Of a DNA stretch of 37,381 bases, positions 1 to 9,200 are shown in pieces. A model generated the notes under the pieces. That model was not told the DNA's origin and did no database searches. It saw only the letters and a program-made list of their open reading frames with translations. Source of the DNA: JABJMC01 sp964459205 (lineage in GTDB: Bacteria > Patescibacteriota > Gracilibacteria > UBA1369 > UBA12473); assembly GCA_964459205.1 (NCBI GenBank), contig CAYWKJ010000010.1:1-37381 (forward strand), given 5' to 3'. Every line of letters starts with the position of its first letter. The first letter of the stretch is position 1. A program made the position numbers and the translations under genes.

Positions 1-226
1 GTTCAAAACTTTGGGCCTGGCTAATGATTTTTTTCATTTTTTTTTCAATAATAGCTAGATCTTCGGGGATCAAAGTTCGCGGTAAATCAAAATCATAGTA
101 AAAACCATCTTCGATTGTTGGGCCAATGGCTAGGTCCGCCTCTGGAAACATTTCCAAAACAGCTTGAGCTAGGATATGAGCCAAGGAATGGCGCATTGTA
201 TCAAGTTCTTCATTAGTTTTTCCCAT
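1..226 (-). CDS. thrS: Threonyl-tRNA synthetase, N-terminal part (cut by window edge)
   Basis: Charges tRNA-Thr with threonine in the cytoplasm. Only the first 75 residues lie in the window; the gene continues beyond position 1. The start is the ATG at 226-224. The visible part has the HSLAH motif (residues 13-17) and a GPTIEDGFYYDF stretch, both typical of the second N-terminal (editing/SAD-like) domain of ThrS and shared with AlaRS editing domains. The usual N-terminal TGS domain of about 60 residues is absent, so this is a short-form ThrS. The identity is strengthened by the T-box leader immediately upstream, whose specifier codon reads Thr. No Shine-Dalgarno sequence precedes the ATG. Confidence 0.9.
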   Translation of the reverse strand, partial: MGKTNEELDTMRHSLAHILAQAVLEMFPEADLAIGPTIEDGFYYDFDLPRTLIPEDLAIIEKKMKKIISQAQSFE

Positions 227-239
227 AGTTTTGAGGTTT

Positions 240-265
240 AAAAAATACACAGCATATTTGCTGTG
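240..265 (-). terminator. Intrinsic terminator of the T-box leader
   Basis: On the minus strand, CACAGCA (265-259), a four-base loop and UGCUGUG (254-248) are followed by UAUUUUUU (to 240). This is the only U-tract hairpin between the T-box sequence and the thrS start. It overlaps the antiterminator 3' strand by only about one base, which is unusual. Confidence 0.7.
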
Positions 266-433
266 CTCGGGCCCGAAATAATCGGACGGTTCCACCGAGC
301 TTCCCTTAGAGGGCACTCTTATTTTTCGGATGATCCTTTCTAAAGGTGGTACTTACAAGTGCTTTTTAAGGAAGTTTTCAGCCAAGCCTTCCCTCTCTTT
401 CTAAATTGCAGCTTTGCTAGTGCGTCCTTTAGA
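240..433 (-). promoter_or_regulatory. T-box riboswitch (Thr-specific) in the thrS leader
   Basis: Reading the minus strand, Stem I opens with UCUAAAGG (433-426), which pairs perfectly with CCUUUAGA (346-339). Just inside the 3' strand is ACC followed by A (350-347), the position of a T-box specifier codon plus its conserved purine; ACC is a threonine codon. The distal part has AGAGAG and a GGAAG/CUUCC hairpin whose loop contains GGCUUGGCUGAAA, resembling the conserved T-box apical loop. The T-box sequence GGUGGAACCG lies at 296-287; its bulge UGGAACC (294-288) sits between GCUCGG/CCGAGC and GUCCGA/UUCGGGC helices, forming the antiterminator. UGGA would pair with a tRNA 3' end UCCA. Family knowledge: uncharged tRNA-Thr stabilises this fold and turns on thrS. 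A further hairpin (CACCU/AGGUG) lies upstream, about 446-472. Confidence 0.85.
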
Positions 434-499
434 TCTAGCAGATCAACACCTCCAGGATAGGCTTTTCTAGGTGAAAGTCAATTCTTACCTGTAGAATCC

Positions 500-528
500 T
501 TGCCAAATTAGCCTAACTATGATATAAT
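500..528 (+). promoter_or_regulatory. Promoter of the PrsW-family gene
   Basis: TTGCCA at 500-505, a 17-nt spacer and a perfect TATAAT at 523-528 form a strong housekeeping-type promoter. Expected start near 535 gives a leader of about 22 nt before the ATG at 557. It is divergent from, and close to, the start of the thrS leader. A convincing minus-strand promoter for thrS was not found; A/T-rich -10-like sequences lie in the same stretch. Confidence 0.75.
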
Positions 529-556
529 AACAGGAATAAATAAAAACATAATCTAA

Positions 557-1402
557 ATGTCTCCAGAATTAGTTAAAATAATTGCCTGTTTCTTTCTAGC
601 GTGTGTCCCTGCTTATATCTGGGGATATGTGTTCTATAAAAAGCGTCCTGAACCAAGAAAATGGGTTGCCCTGACCTTTATTATGGGGATGTTAGCCGTG
701 ATTCCGATCATGCTTTATAAGTTTAGTTGGCAGTTTTTCCCTAATCTGAATATTTTTATTTATACAGATCAGTTTAAAGAGGACCTTTTGGGATTTTCAA
801 GTATTGCTTATGTCCCGGTGGGGGTGGTTTTAGCTTTTATGTTTGTAGGAGTTTTGGAGGAGTATATGAAGAATATTGTAGTTCGTATTAGTGATCGTAA
901 CCATTTACGCCAAATAGATGATGCTATTGAGTTTTGTATTATTGCTGCTCTTGGTTTCGCGTTTATCGAGAACATTATGTATTTCTTTTATATTTGGTCA
1001 TATCAGGGATTTGAAAGTCTATTTTTGTCATTTGTTTTCAGATCAATTTTTTCTACTTTTGCCCATATATTCTTTTCTGGGATTTATGGTTATTACTATG
1101 GAATTGCTCATTTTGCTGGGCCTATTTTGCAAGAAGAAATGCGTGAAAACCGTCACCCTATTTTAAAGGCCTTTCATAAGGTCTTTCATTTAAGAGCTGC
1201 CACTCGTATCTTTAGAGAAGAAAAGATTTTAGAAGGATTAGTTTTAGCAGTTCTTTTACACGCCTTCTTTAATATTTTCTTGGAAATTGGATGGACATTT
1301 GTGATTGTTCCTTATTTGTTTGTGGGGTACAGCTTGCTATCTTATCTATTCAAGAAAAAAGAGAATCACAAGGTTTACAAACGTTTAGTAGATCACCTGT
1401 AA
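557..1402 (+). CDS. PrsW-family intramembrane metalloprotease
   Basis: Polytopic membrane protein of 281 residues, matching the PrsW/CAAX-protease-like superfamily, whose members cut membrane-bound substrates (PrsW cleaves the anti-sigma factor RsiW in Bacillus). The family motifs are present in order: EEYMK (E101, E102, K105), then an Asp-rich D121/D122 and GFAFIEN with E138-N139, then R162 and H170, and finally H235 with N239 in a late helix. About seven hydrophobic segments are visible. It has its own promoter and stands alone; no anti-sigma or sigma gene is next to it, so the substrate is unknown. The start at 557 agrees with the promoter; no Shine-Dalgarno sequence is seen. Confidence 0.8.
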   Translation: MSPELVKIIACFFLACVPAYIWGYVFYKKRPEPRKWVALTFIMGMLAVIPIMLYKFSWQFFPNLNIFIYTDQFKEDLLGFSSIAYVPVGVVLAFMFVGVLEEYMKNIVVRISDRNHLRQIDDAIEFCIIAALGFAFIENIMYFFYIWSYQGFESLFLSFVFRSIFSTFAHIFFSGIYGYYYGIAHFAGPILQEEMRENRHPILKAFHKVFHLRAATRIFREEKILEGLVLAVLLHAFFNIFLEIGWTFVIVPYLFVGYSLLSYLFKKKENHKVYKRLVDHL

Positions 1403-1441
1403 ATTATAGTTTAAAATCAAGGGATTTTTTAGCCTGGGCTC

Positions 1442-1470
1442 TTGAAGAATTTAAAAAACCATGATACAGT
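1442..1470 (+). promoter_or_regulatory. Probable uvrA promoter
   Basis: TTGAAG at 1442-1447, a 17-nt spacer and TACAGT at 1465-1470 preceded by TG at -2/-3 (extended -10). Predicted start near 1477, giving a leader of about 29 nt. I see no LexA-type palindrome, so SOS control is not supported. Confidence 0.5.
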
Positions 1471-1505
1471 GACCTTCGACCCCAATTTGACCTTTACCAA
1501 ATTTT

Positions 1506-4370
1506 ATGGGATTAAAACAGATTAGCGTCAAAGGCGCCAAGATCCACAACCTCAAAAACATAGATGTAAAAATTCCACGCGATAAGCTAACCGTAGTTAC
1601 GGGGCTTTCGGGATCTGGAAAATCATCTCTGGCTTTTGATACTATCTATGCCGAAGGGCAAAGACGATATGTAGAAAGTTTATCTACTTACGCGCGGCAA
1701 TTTCTCCAATTAATGGAAAAACCAGAAGTTGAAGCAATTGAAGGGCTGTCGCCAGCGATTTCGATTGATCAAAAAACCGCTAGCCGAAACCCGCGATCTA
1801 CCGTAGGGACCGTGACGGAGATTTATGATTATTTACGTCTTTTATTTGCCAAAGTTGGTAAGCCGCATTGTCCAGATTGTGGAAAACCAGTTGCTAAGCA
1901 AAGCATTTCGCAAATCGTAGATCACATTGCCAAAATGGAGGAAGGGAAAAAGATTATTTTGTTAGCTCCGGCTGTGCGCGATCGTAAAGGCCAGCATGCC
2001 AAGGTTTTTGAAAGCATAAAAAAAGAAGGTTTTGTACGTGTTCGCGTGGATGGAGAAGTAGTAAGTGTCCTTAGCATCCCCGAGCTTGATGAAAAGAAAA
2101 AACACTCCATTGAAATTGTAGTTGATCGTTTAGTAGTAAAAGATTTCACCGAAAAAACTAAAAAACTTAAGTCCGGCCAGACAATCTCAGTTCCCAACGA
2201 AGACCGATCTCGGCTGGCCGACTCCATTGAAACAGCTCTTAGATTTGGCGAGGGGCTAATGATGGTTTTGGATCACGAAACTGATAAAACGGAACTTTTT
2301 TCTGAGAATTTTTCGTGTCCAGATTGCGGCGTAAATTTGCCAGAAATCGAGCCCCGCAATTTTTCATTTAATAGTCCGCACGGTGCTTGTGAAGAGTGTC
2401 ATGGGCTAGGCACTAATTTAGAAATTGATCGTGATTTAATTATTCCCAACAAACGCCTGAGCATTGCCGAAGGCGCAATTATGCCTTGGTCCACTACAAC
2501 TTCACACCTTGATTGGTATACACGCATTTTGCACGAAGTCGCTCGTAAAAAAGGTTTTTCTTTAGATGTGCCAATTGAAGATTTAACGCCCGAAGTTATG
2601 GATATGGTTCTTTTTGGGACCGGCGATGAAGAGTACAAAGTAAATTGGGAAAAAGATTTCACCACTAAATTCGAAGGAGTAATTCCTAACTTGGAGCGAC
2701 GTTATTTAGAAACTGACTCTGATTATGTTCGCAACAAAATTGAACAATTCATGCGTATTGTACAATGTCCTTCTTGCCAAGGGCAGCGTCTTAAAAAAGA
2801 GATTCTGGGTGTTAAGATTAAAGGCTCTTCCATTGTAGATGTAACGCAACTTTCAATTGATAAAGCGCACGCGTTTTTTGATGACATGAAGTTAAGCGAA
2901 AACCAAAAAATAATTGCCGAACCCATTATGCGCGAAATCCGGCACCGCCTTAGGTTTTTGGATAATGTAGGAATTTCGTATCTTACACTTAATCGGGCGG
3001 CCAATACTTTGTCGGGCGGAGAGGCGCAACGCATCCGGCTCGCAACTCAAATTGGGTCGCAACTTACCGGTGTTTTATATGTTTTGGACGAGCCCACTAT
3101 TGGACTGCATCAAAATGATAATGAAAAATTAATCAAAGCAATTTTGGCGCTACGCGATCTTGGTAATACCGTGATTATTGTGGAGCATGATATCGATACT
3201 ATGCTGGCCGCGGATTATATTTACGACATTGGCCCGGGCGCTGGAAAGTATGGTGGGCAAGTTGTTGCGCGCGGAACTCCCGAGCAATTAATGAAGGATA
3301 AAAATTCTATTACCGGGAAATATCTTTCCGGTGAGTTGGAAATTGCTGTCCCTACAAATCGTCGTTCTGGTAATGGTAAGAAAATAGAAATTATTGGAGC
3401 CACTCAGCATAATCTAAAAGAGATTACAGCCGAAATTCCACTAGGAACTTTTGTGGGAGTAACCGGAGTTTCTGGTTCTGGAAAATCCACTTTAATTAAT
3501 GACATTTTAGTGAAAGCTTTAAGCGCAAAAATTAATCGCTCTAAGTCTCGCCCTGGCAAACACAAAGAGATCAACGGAATGGAACATGTCGACAAAATTA
3601 TTAATATTGATCAAGCACCAATTGGGCGGACTCCACGTTCTAATCCAGCTACTTACACGCGCGTGTTTACTGATATTCGCGATTTATTTGCCAGCACGCC
3701 CGAAGCTCGCGCTAGAGGGTACAAGGCTGGGCGATTTAGTTTTAATGTAAAGGGTGGTCGTTGTGAGGCATGTCAGGGTGATGGACTCAAAAAAATTGAA
3801 ATGCACTTTTTGGCTGATGTTTATGTAACGTGTGAAACATGTAAAGGTCGTCGTTATAATAAAGAGGCCTTAGAAATCACTTATCGTGGCAAAAATATTG
3901 CGGATGTTCTAGACATGACCGTGGATGAGGCTTTGGAGTTTTTTAGTGCCATCCCAACTGTCAAAACCAAGCTCGAAACACTGGTAGCGGTGGGACTAGA
4001 TTATATTCACTTAGGTCAGTCTGCTACGACACTCTCCGGCGGTGAAGCGCAGCGTATTAAGCTCGCGACCGAGCTTTCAAAAAGATCCACTGGTAAAACA
4101 CTTTACGTTCTAGATGAACCCACCACGGGATTGCATTTTGATGATGTGAAAAAACTGCTGGATGTGCTGGAGCGTTTGGTTGAAAAAGGCAACACGGTAT
4201 TAACCATTGAACATAATTTGGATGTTATTAAGTCTGTGGATCATGTAATTGATATGGGCCCAGATGGAGGTGACGGCGGCGGAACAATTGTGGTGGCTGG
4301 CACCCCAGAGGAAGTTGCTAAGCATAAGAAGTCTTATACTGGGATTTGGCTTAAAAAGATGGGGCTTTAG
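1506..4370 (+). CDS. uvrA: Excinuclease ABC subunit A
   Basis: UvrA, the damage-recognition ATPase of nucleotide excision repair, which dimerises, loads UvrB on lesions and then leaves. At 954 residues it is normal for the family (E. coli 940). Two ABC modules are visible: Walker A GLSGSGKSS near residues 33-41 and GVSGSGKST near 653-661, each with an LSGGEAQR signature (about 501 and 842) and a VLDEPT Walker B. The zinc-binding cysteines are intact: CPDCG near 120, CPDCG/CEECHG near 270-295 and CEACQG/CETCKG near 753-776. The start MGLKQISVKGAKIHNL aligns with the family N terminus. There is no Shine-Dalgarno sequence. Its neighbours are unrelated; it is probably monocistronic. Confidence 0.97.
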   Translation: MGLKQISVKGAKIHNLKNIDVKIPRDKLTVVTGLSGSGKSSLAFDTIYAEGQRRYVESLSTYARQFLQLMEKPEVEAIEGLSPAISIDQKTASRNPRSTVGTVTEIYDYLRLLFAKVGKPHCPDCGKPVAKQSISQIVDHIAKMEEGKKIILLAPAVRDRKGQHAKVFESIKKEGFVRVRVDGEVVSVLSIPELDEKKKHSIEIVVDRLVVKDFTEKTKKLKSGQTISVPNEDRSRLADSIETALRFGEGLMMVLDHETDKTELFSENFSCPDCGVNLPEIEPRNFSFNSPHGACEECHGLGTNLEIDRDLIIPNKRLSIAEGAIMPWSTTTSHLDWYTRILHEVARKKGFSLDVPIEDLTPEVMDMVLFGTGDEEYKVNWEKDFTTKFEGVIPNLERRYLETDSDYVRNKIEQFMRIVQCPSCQGQRLKKEILGVKIKGSSIVDVTQLSIDKAHAFFDDMKLSENQKIIAEPIMREIRHRLRFLDNVGISYLTLNRAANTLSGGEAQRIRLATQIGSQLTGVLYVLDEPTIGLHQNDNEKLIKAILALRDLGNTVIIVEHDIDTMLAADYIYDIGPGAGKYGGQVVARGTPEQLMKDKNSITGKYLSGELEIAVPTNRRSGNGKKIEIIGATQHNLKEITAEIPLGTFVGVTGVSGSGKSTLINDILVKALSAKINRSKSRPGKHKEINGMEHVDKIINIDQAPIGRTPRSNPATYTRVFTDIRDLFASTPEARARGYKAGRFSFNVKGGRCEACQGDGLKKIEMHFLADVYVTCETCKGRRYNKEALEITYRGKNIADVLDMTVDEALEFFSAIPTVKTKLETLVAVGLDYIHLGQSATTLSGGEAQRIKLATELSKRSTGKTLYVLDEPTTGLHFDDVKKLLDVLERLVEKGNTVLTIEHNLDVIKSVDHVIDMGPDGGDGGGTIVVAGTPEEVAKHKKSYTGIWLKKMGL

Positions 4371-4391
4371 GTCGCTGTTGCACCGATTCAC

Positions 4392-4420
4392 TTCACTCAG
4401 ACCCTAACTCCTGCTAGACT
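4392..4420 (+). promoter_or_regulatory. Promoter placing the next gene's ATG at the transcription start
   Basis: TTCACT (4392-4397), 17-nt spacer and TAGACT (4415-4420) with TG at 4412-4413 (extended -10). The A of the ATG at 4427 is 7 nt after the -10 box, so the mRNA is predicted to be leaderless. Confidence 0.55.
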
Positions 4421-4426
4421 TATTTT

Positions 4427-5077
4427 ATGAAATCCTCTTCCCTGAGTCCCTCCTTACGTGTCATTTTTAAGCGGTTTAAAAGCTCCGCAGCCGAAACTTT
4501 GGCTGAGGTTTTGATTGCTTTGGTCGTAATTTCCGTGGGAGCTGGAGGAGCCATGACTTTAGTAATTACTTCGGTGCGCGCTAATAGTGATGCCGAAGAG
4601 CGTTTGATTGCTTATAACCTTGCTCGTGAAGGTGTGGAGGCTGTTCGCACTATTCGTGATACTAATTGGCTCAGGTTCCCAGGGGATCGCACAGATTGTT
4701 GGGATGTTTTGCCAGATACTACCAGTGCAAGTGATTGTGCCACTGCCGAAAAATTAGGAGACAACACACCTTATTTAGTATCTCCTGAAGTTGATGATGA
4801 TGAAAGCTATATGGCTTGGAAAATAGAAACAGTTGGGACTAATGATCCGGCTTTGTACGAGGCAGATTTAAGCTTTGTTGGATATGAAGGGATTATTTAT
4901 GTTCATGCTTTTAATTGTGGAGGAACTCTTTGTTCGGGCGACCCCACTATTTATAGCCGGGAAATTGGGATTGAAAGATCGGCTTCTGATTCTCTGGTAA
5001 TTACGGCCACAGTTACTTGGGACTCCCATGGAGAAGCCAGAACAGCTGTATTTGTTGATGAGTTAACTAATTATTAA
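4427..5077 (+). CDS. Type IV pilin-like / pseudopilin protein (PulI/GspI-like N terminus)
   Basis: 216-residue protein with a basic leader of about 22 residues and then ETLAEVLIALVVISVG, the class III signal pattern of pilins: a hydrophobic helix with Glu at +5. The residue before the predicted cut is Ala rather than Gly and the +1 residue is Glu rather than Phe, so processing by the prepilin peptidase is likely but not canonical. The helix runs on into NLAREGVEAVRTIRDTNW, a pattern common in minor pilins of uncultivated Gram-positive-like and CPR genomes. The C-terminal part has four or more Cys and is probably a beta-rich globular domain. It is followed after 2 nt by another pilin-like gene, so the two form an operon. 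Probably a minor pilin. Confidence 0.7.
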   Translation: MKSSSLSPSLRVIFKRFKSSAAETLAEVLIALVVISVGAGGAMTLVITSVRANSDAEERLIAYNLAREGVEAVRTIRDTNWLRFPGDRTDCWDVLPDTTSASDCATAEKLGDNTPYLVSPEVDDDESYMAWKIETVGTNDPALYEADLSFVGYEGIIYVHAFNCGGTLCSGDPTIYSREIGIERSASDSLVITATVTWDSHGEARTAVFVDELTNY

Positions 5078-5079
5078 TT

Positions 5080-6138
5080 ATGAAAAAGCCCCGCGCCGCT
5101 TCACTTATTTACGCCCTCATTATCACCACAATTGTGCTTGTGGTGGCCGGAGGTATGGCCGCTTCTTTTATGAGGGCTAGTCAGCGTAATTATGATCTTT
5201 TTCGGGGCACGCAGGCTTATTATGCGAGCCGCGCTGCCATGGAAATGGCTTTTGCTGAGGTTTCAGACCCGAGTAATGGAATCGGATATGAATACGCAGA
5301 CTCTAGCGCTGTTAGCTGGGATGTCACCGGGACCGCTGATGTTGTTGGGGAGTATGAGTTTTGGTCGAGGGCGAAAACTTTAGGGTGGCAGGATAGTGGA
5401 ACTACAAACTGTTACACTGTGGGAGTTTATCCTTGTTATATAGTGCCAATTCCCGGGACTGGAGATGCGGGGAGTTGTGATTTTGAGGAGCCAGATGGCG
5501 ATTGGAACACCGACGAAGACGCTGAGTGTAATTGGAACAAAATTGCCTACGGCGAAACCATAACCGTGCCACTTTATACAAGCGATGATAGTAGCCCGTT
5601 TACTGGTGGGGAGGAGTTTATTTTGCGACTCCGTACCCCAGACGGGGCAACTCTAAACAATGATAGCGAAGAAGTTGCCTCCTGGGAATTTACTGGGACT
5701 TGTGGAGGAGTGACTTGTTATTTGCGGCCGAATTCTAGTTCTTTTCAACATTATATTTACCCTGACAACATTAATTCAGCTACTAGCTATATAGTTATGC
5801 AGGCAACAGATGTGTGGGGCCTAACCCTTATTAAGGAAGGAGTAATTTCTGGTACGAAAACTATAATGTCTATTCAAGATTTCTTAAGCGATGCTACGGG
5901 AGACGAATTCTATTTTAAATTGACTATCATAAAACCTTTAGAGGAGTATATAACAGGATACAATATCCCTTATCTGGAATACCAAGTCATCACTGATAGT
6001 GAAATTATTTCCGACAGCAAAATAGTCTACACTGCCAGTGGTAGTGCAGAAGGCAGATTAGGAGTTTATACTCGTGATATTCAGGCCACTCAAGGGCTCG
6101 GAAGCAACTCGGTTATAAACTTTGCTTTGCAGAACTAA
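5080..6138 (+). CDS. PilX-like minor pilin / secreted assembly protein
   Basis: 352 residues. The N terminus MKKPRAASLIYALIITTIVLVVAGGMAA is a short basic leader plus one hydrophobic helix, followed by QAYYASRAAMEMAFAEV; this matches the N-terminal region of PilX/GspK-type minor pilins, where the helix leads into a YYAS-A-xE pattern. No clear Gly|Phe cleavage site is visible, so it may remain a single-pass anchored protein. The rest is a Cys-containing beta-rich extracellular region with no family I recognise. The start is 2 nt after the stop of the preceding pilin-like gene, indicating co-translation. Likely partner of that protein at the pilus tip or base (inference). Confidence 0.6.
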   Translation: MKKPRAASLIYALIITTIVLVVAGGMAASFMRASQRNYDLFRGTQAYYASRAAMEMAFAEVSDPSNGIGYEYADSSAVSWDVTGTADVVGEYEFWSRAKTLGWQDSGTTNCYTVGVYPCYIVPIPGTGDAGSCDFEEPDGDWNTDEDAECNWNKIAYGETITVPLYTSDDSSPFTGGEEFILRLRTPDGATLNNDSEEVASWEFTGTCGGVTCYLRPNSSSFQHYIYPDNINSATSYIVMQATDVWGLTLIKEGVISGTKTIMSIQDFLSDATGDEFYFKLTIIKPLEEYITGYNIPYLEYQVITDSEIISDSKIVYTASGSAEGRLGVYTRDIQATQGLGSNSVINFALQN

Positions 6139-6168
6139 TTGACAGAAGGGGGAAAATCGTGTTAAGAT
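6139..6168 (+). promoter_or_regulatory. Strong promoter of the MopE-like surface protein gene
   Basis: Perfect TTGACA (6139-6144), 18-nt spacer and TAAGAT (6163-6168) with TG at 6160-6161 (extended -10). The predicted start near 6175 gives a leader of about 30 nt. It begins right at the stop codon of the previous gene (TAA 6136-6138), so the large protein is transcribed independently and probably highly. Confidence 0.75.
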
Positions 6169-6205
6169 CAATCGCCTTATTATATTAGGTATAAATCTTT
6201 AGTGT

Positions 6206-9200
6206 ATGGGAAAAAGTACACCAGAAGGTAGTCGTCCCGAAAGAACTCAAACAATGTTTGGGCGAGTTGGCAATTGGATTTCTTCTAAAGTAGAGGCTGG
6301 CCGAGATGAACTAAATTTTATTGATGAAAACTGTGCTAGAAATGAAGTGTTTAGCTGGAAAACAATTACGGAGTTATCTCAAGGTTTTAGAGAAAGCATG
6401 GAAGGGGCTTTAGAAGTAGTTAATGCTGGTTGGAATTTCGTTACGGGGAAAGATTTAACAGCACAAGATATAGCCGTGGCTGGAACAGTAATAGTAGGGG
6501 GTACCATCACTGTTGGAGGTGTGACTCTAGCGCTGGCCCCAGGAACTGCTCATGCTGGGAACCATTTATTTGTGCAGGGGACTTCTGGACCAGTTTTAGT
6601 TGATTTGGATGCCTCTACATCATCTTCTCTGTCTTCAGGCTTATATCCCACGGGGACCACTTATGGGTTAGCAATGTCTGGTTTTCATGACGCTAACGCA
6701 GATAAAACAGTTTTAAGTTATTCAGATATCAGCGGGGACACTGGCTCCGAAGGCTTGTTAGTGGCTGAAGATTTAGATGGAGTTTCACCGACAAGCGCGC
6801 TTACTGCATTTGATAACGATCCAGGAAAAGTTGAACAAAACCCAGATACTGGGAGTGTAACTTTTGGCGATGATGTGTCGGCAAAGCTTTGTACTGATTA
6901 TGAAGACGCTGCCACTTGTGATGAGTTTCCTGGAGGGACAGTAGTGGCTTTTGCTGCTGATGAAGACGGCACGGGTCGAGGAGTAATTTTATATGAAAGT
7001 TCAGGATTTGATGTGATTGATTTGGCGACTGGAACTATTGAATATTCGGATACTATGATTTTTCCTTCAGATGTAGTTATTGATCGTAGTACAGGGCACG
7101 CTTTTGTTGCCGATACTATGGGAATGGAAATGGTAACCATAGATTTAAACGCTGGCACTCCATCTGAAGTAAGCTCTGAAACATTTAGTTTTGGGCCAAC
7201 TAATTTACTTTTATATACAAATACTAATACTGGGAACCAAGAATTAGCTGTTGTTGGGTATTACACGACTACAGAACTAGAATTTTTTGAAGTTTCCGGG
7301 AGTGCTTTAACTTCAGTAGGAACTGAGACTCACGCTGACACAATTGGTTTTGCCGATGTTGTAGCTGTTGATGACATTGATGATGCTGGAACAATGTATA
7401 TTGCTAATGCTTACGCAGGCGAAGTTCTTGGTTTAGACCTAAGTACTTATTCTTGGGATGGATCAAGTTATGCTAGCGCTTATGGGGCTGCCTCAGTCAT
7501 CTACATCCCCGAAACCGCTGTTGCCGACCCCTGCGACGATCACGGCGGGGACGCAGACGAAGATGGGGTTTGTGCAGACGACGATTGTAATGATTTAGAT
7601 GCCACGGCCTGGGAAGAAATAGAAGGCATAGAAGATGCCGATGGTGATGGTTTTGGATATGAATACGGTACGGCTGTTAGTTTTTGTGCCGCCACACTTC
7701 CATCCGGATACGTTGACGCCGCTTATGCCACGGATTGTGACGACACAGATCCGCTTCTTTATGATTATGCCAACTGGGCCTTAGATTACGACGGCGATGG
7801 CTTTGGGGATAACGTTTGGAGCTGGCAGTGTGGAGCATCAGGTTATTACACCGCCACAGTTGATAGTGATTGTGATGATGGCGATGCCGGGGTTTTCCCT
7901 GGGGCCACCGAAACTTGTGATGGCGACCTTGAAGATTGTGATTTACCTTCCGCAGACTATGGTTTACCAACTTATACTTATTATAGAGATGAAGACGGCG
8001 ATGGATTTGGCGTAGACGGGGATACTTATGTTGGTTGCGGACCATCTGGTTTTTACACCGCTACAGTCGGAGGTGATTGGGATGACACAGAATCCACAGT
8101 TTATCCCGGCGCCCCCGAGATTTACGGCGATGGTTTAGACAATGACGGTGATGGCTTAATAGATTATCAATGTGAATTTGGAGAAGATGGAGATTGGAGT
8201 GAGCCTGGTTTATGTCATGTTGAAATAGCTCCAGGAGTATGGATTTACGCTAATGGCGAAGGCAGCTTAGATCTTTTTGAAGATGGAGATGATCGAGTGT
8301 TAGATGTCCTTAATGGTGAATTAGGAATGCTTTTAGAAGTCGATCGTGACCCAGACGAGGCGCAGGGAGAGGTTCATGTAAATATGTGGGGGGCAGAAGC
8401 TGGAATTGGCGGCACATTCTTCGTTATGGTTCAAAATATGTCAGTTGAAAGAGACTGGGGGGACTTAACATGGGACGGCAGTTGGGGCTCAGATTATGCT
8501 TGGATGACCACGGTTCCTTTGCCGGATGGTTTGCCTCATTGTGTTGATTTGGCTATTACTTTTGAGGAAGAAACCACCGAAATAGATGATGCTCTTTGTG
8601 TGGTTGGTGGAGTTGGGGAGATAGCACTTGTAAGTACGGAAACTGGAGAAGTAGATCAAGGAGTTACAACTTCCGACGTAGTTGATGAATACGCTGAAGA
8701 AGAACAAAACGAAGAAATTGATTCTGATGGCGATGGAGTTCCGGATGATGAAGATAAATGCCCTGATCAAGATGCCAGTGGTTTTGATGTTGATGGCGAT
8801 GGTTGTATTGATGACACTGACGGTGATGGGGTTTTGGATCCTGACGATGCTTGCCCTAATGAAGATGCCACTGGTCAAGATGCTGATGGCGATGGTTGTA
8901 TTGATGATCCTATTGATTCTGATGGTGATGGGATTCCGGATGATGAAGATGATTGTCCTGAAGAATATGCTGCCGCTGAAGAGGATCTTGATGGCGATGG
9001 CTGTATTGATCCGGTTGACACCGACGATGATGATAACGACTCAGGCGATACTGCAGATGATGATACTGACACTCCTGGTGGTTGCCATCCGGAGGGAGGA
9101 GATGGTGGTTGTTCAACCAACCCAAGTAAACCTTTGTCTGGATTACCATTAGTATTGCCAATCGCTGGTTTATATTTATCTGGGCGAAGATTACGCCGCC

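Noticed and set aside
1403..1505. SOS (LexA) box ahead of uvrA
   Set aside because: No GAAC-N4-GTTC or CTG-N10-CAG palindrome found near the promoter.
7677..8045. His/Asn/Arg-rich open frame on the minus strand inside the MopE-like gene
   Set aside because: Mirror of repetitive Asp/Gly codons; composition is unlike a real protein and the plus-strand gene is clear.
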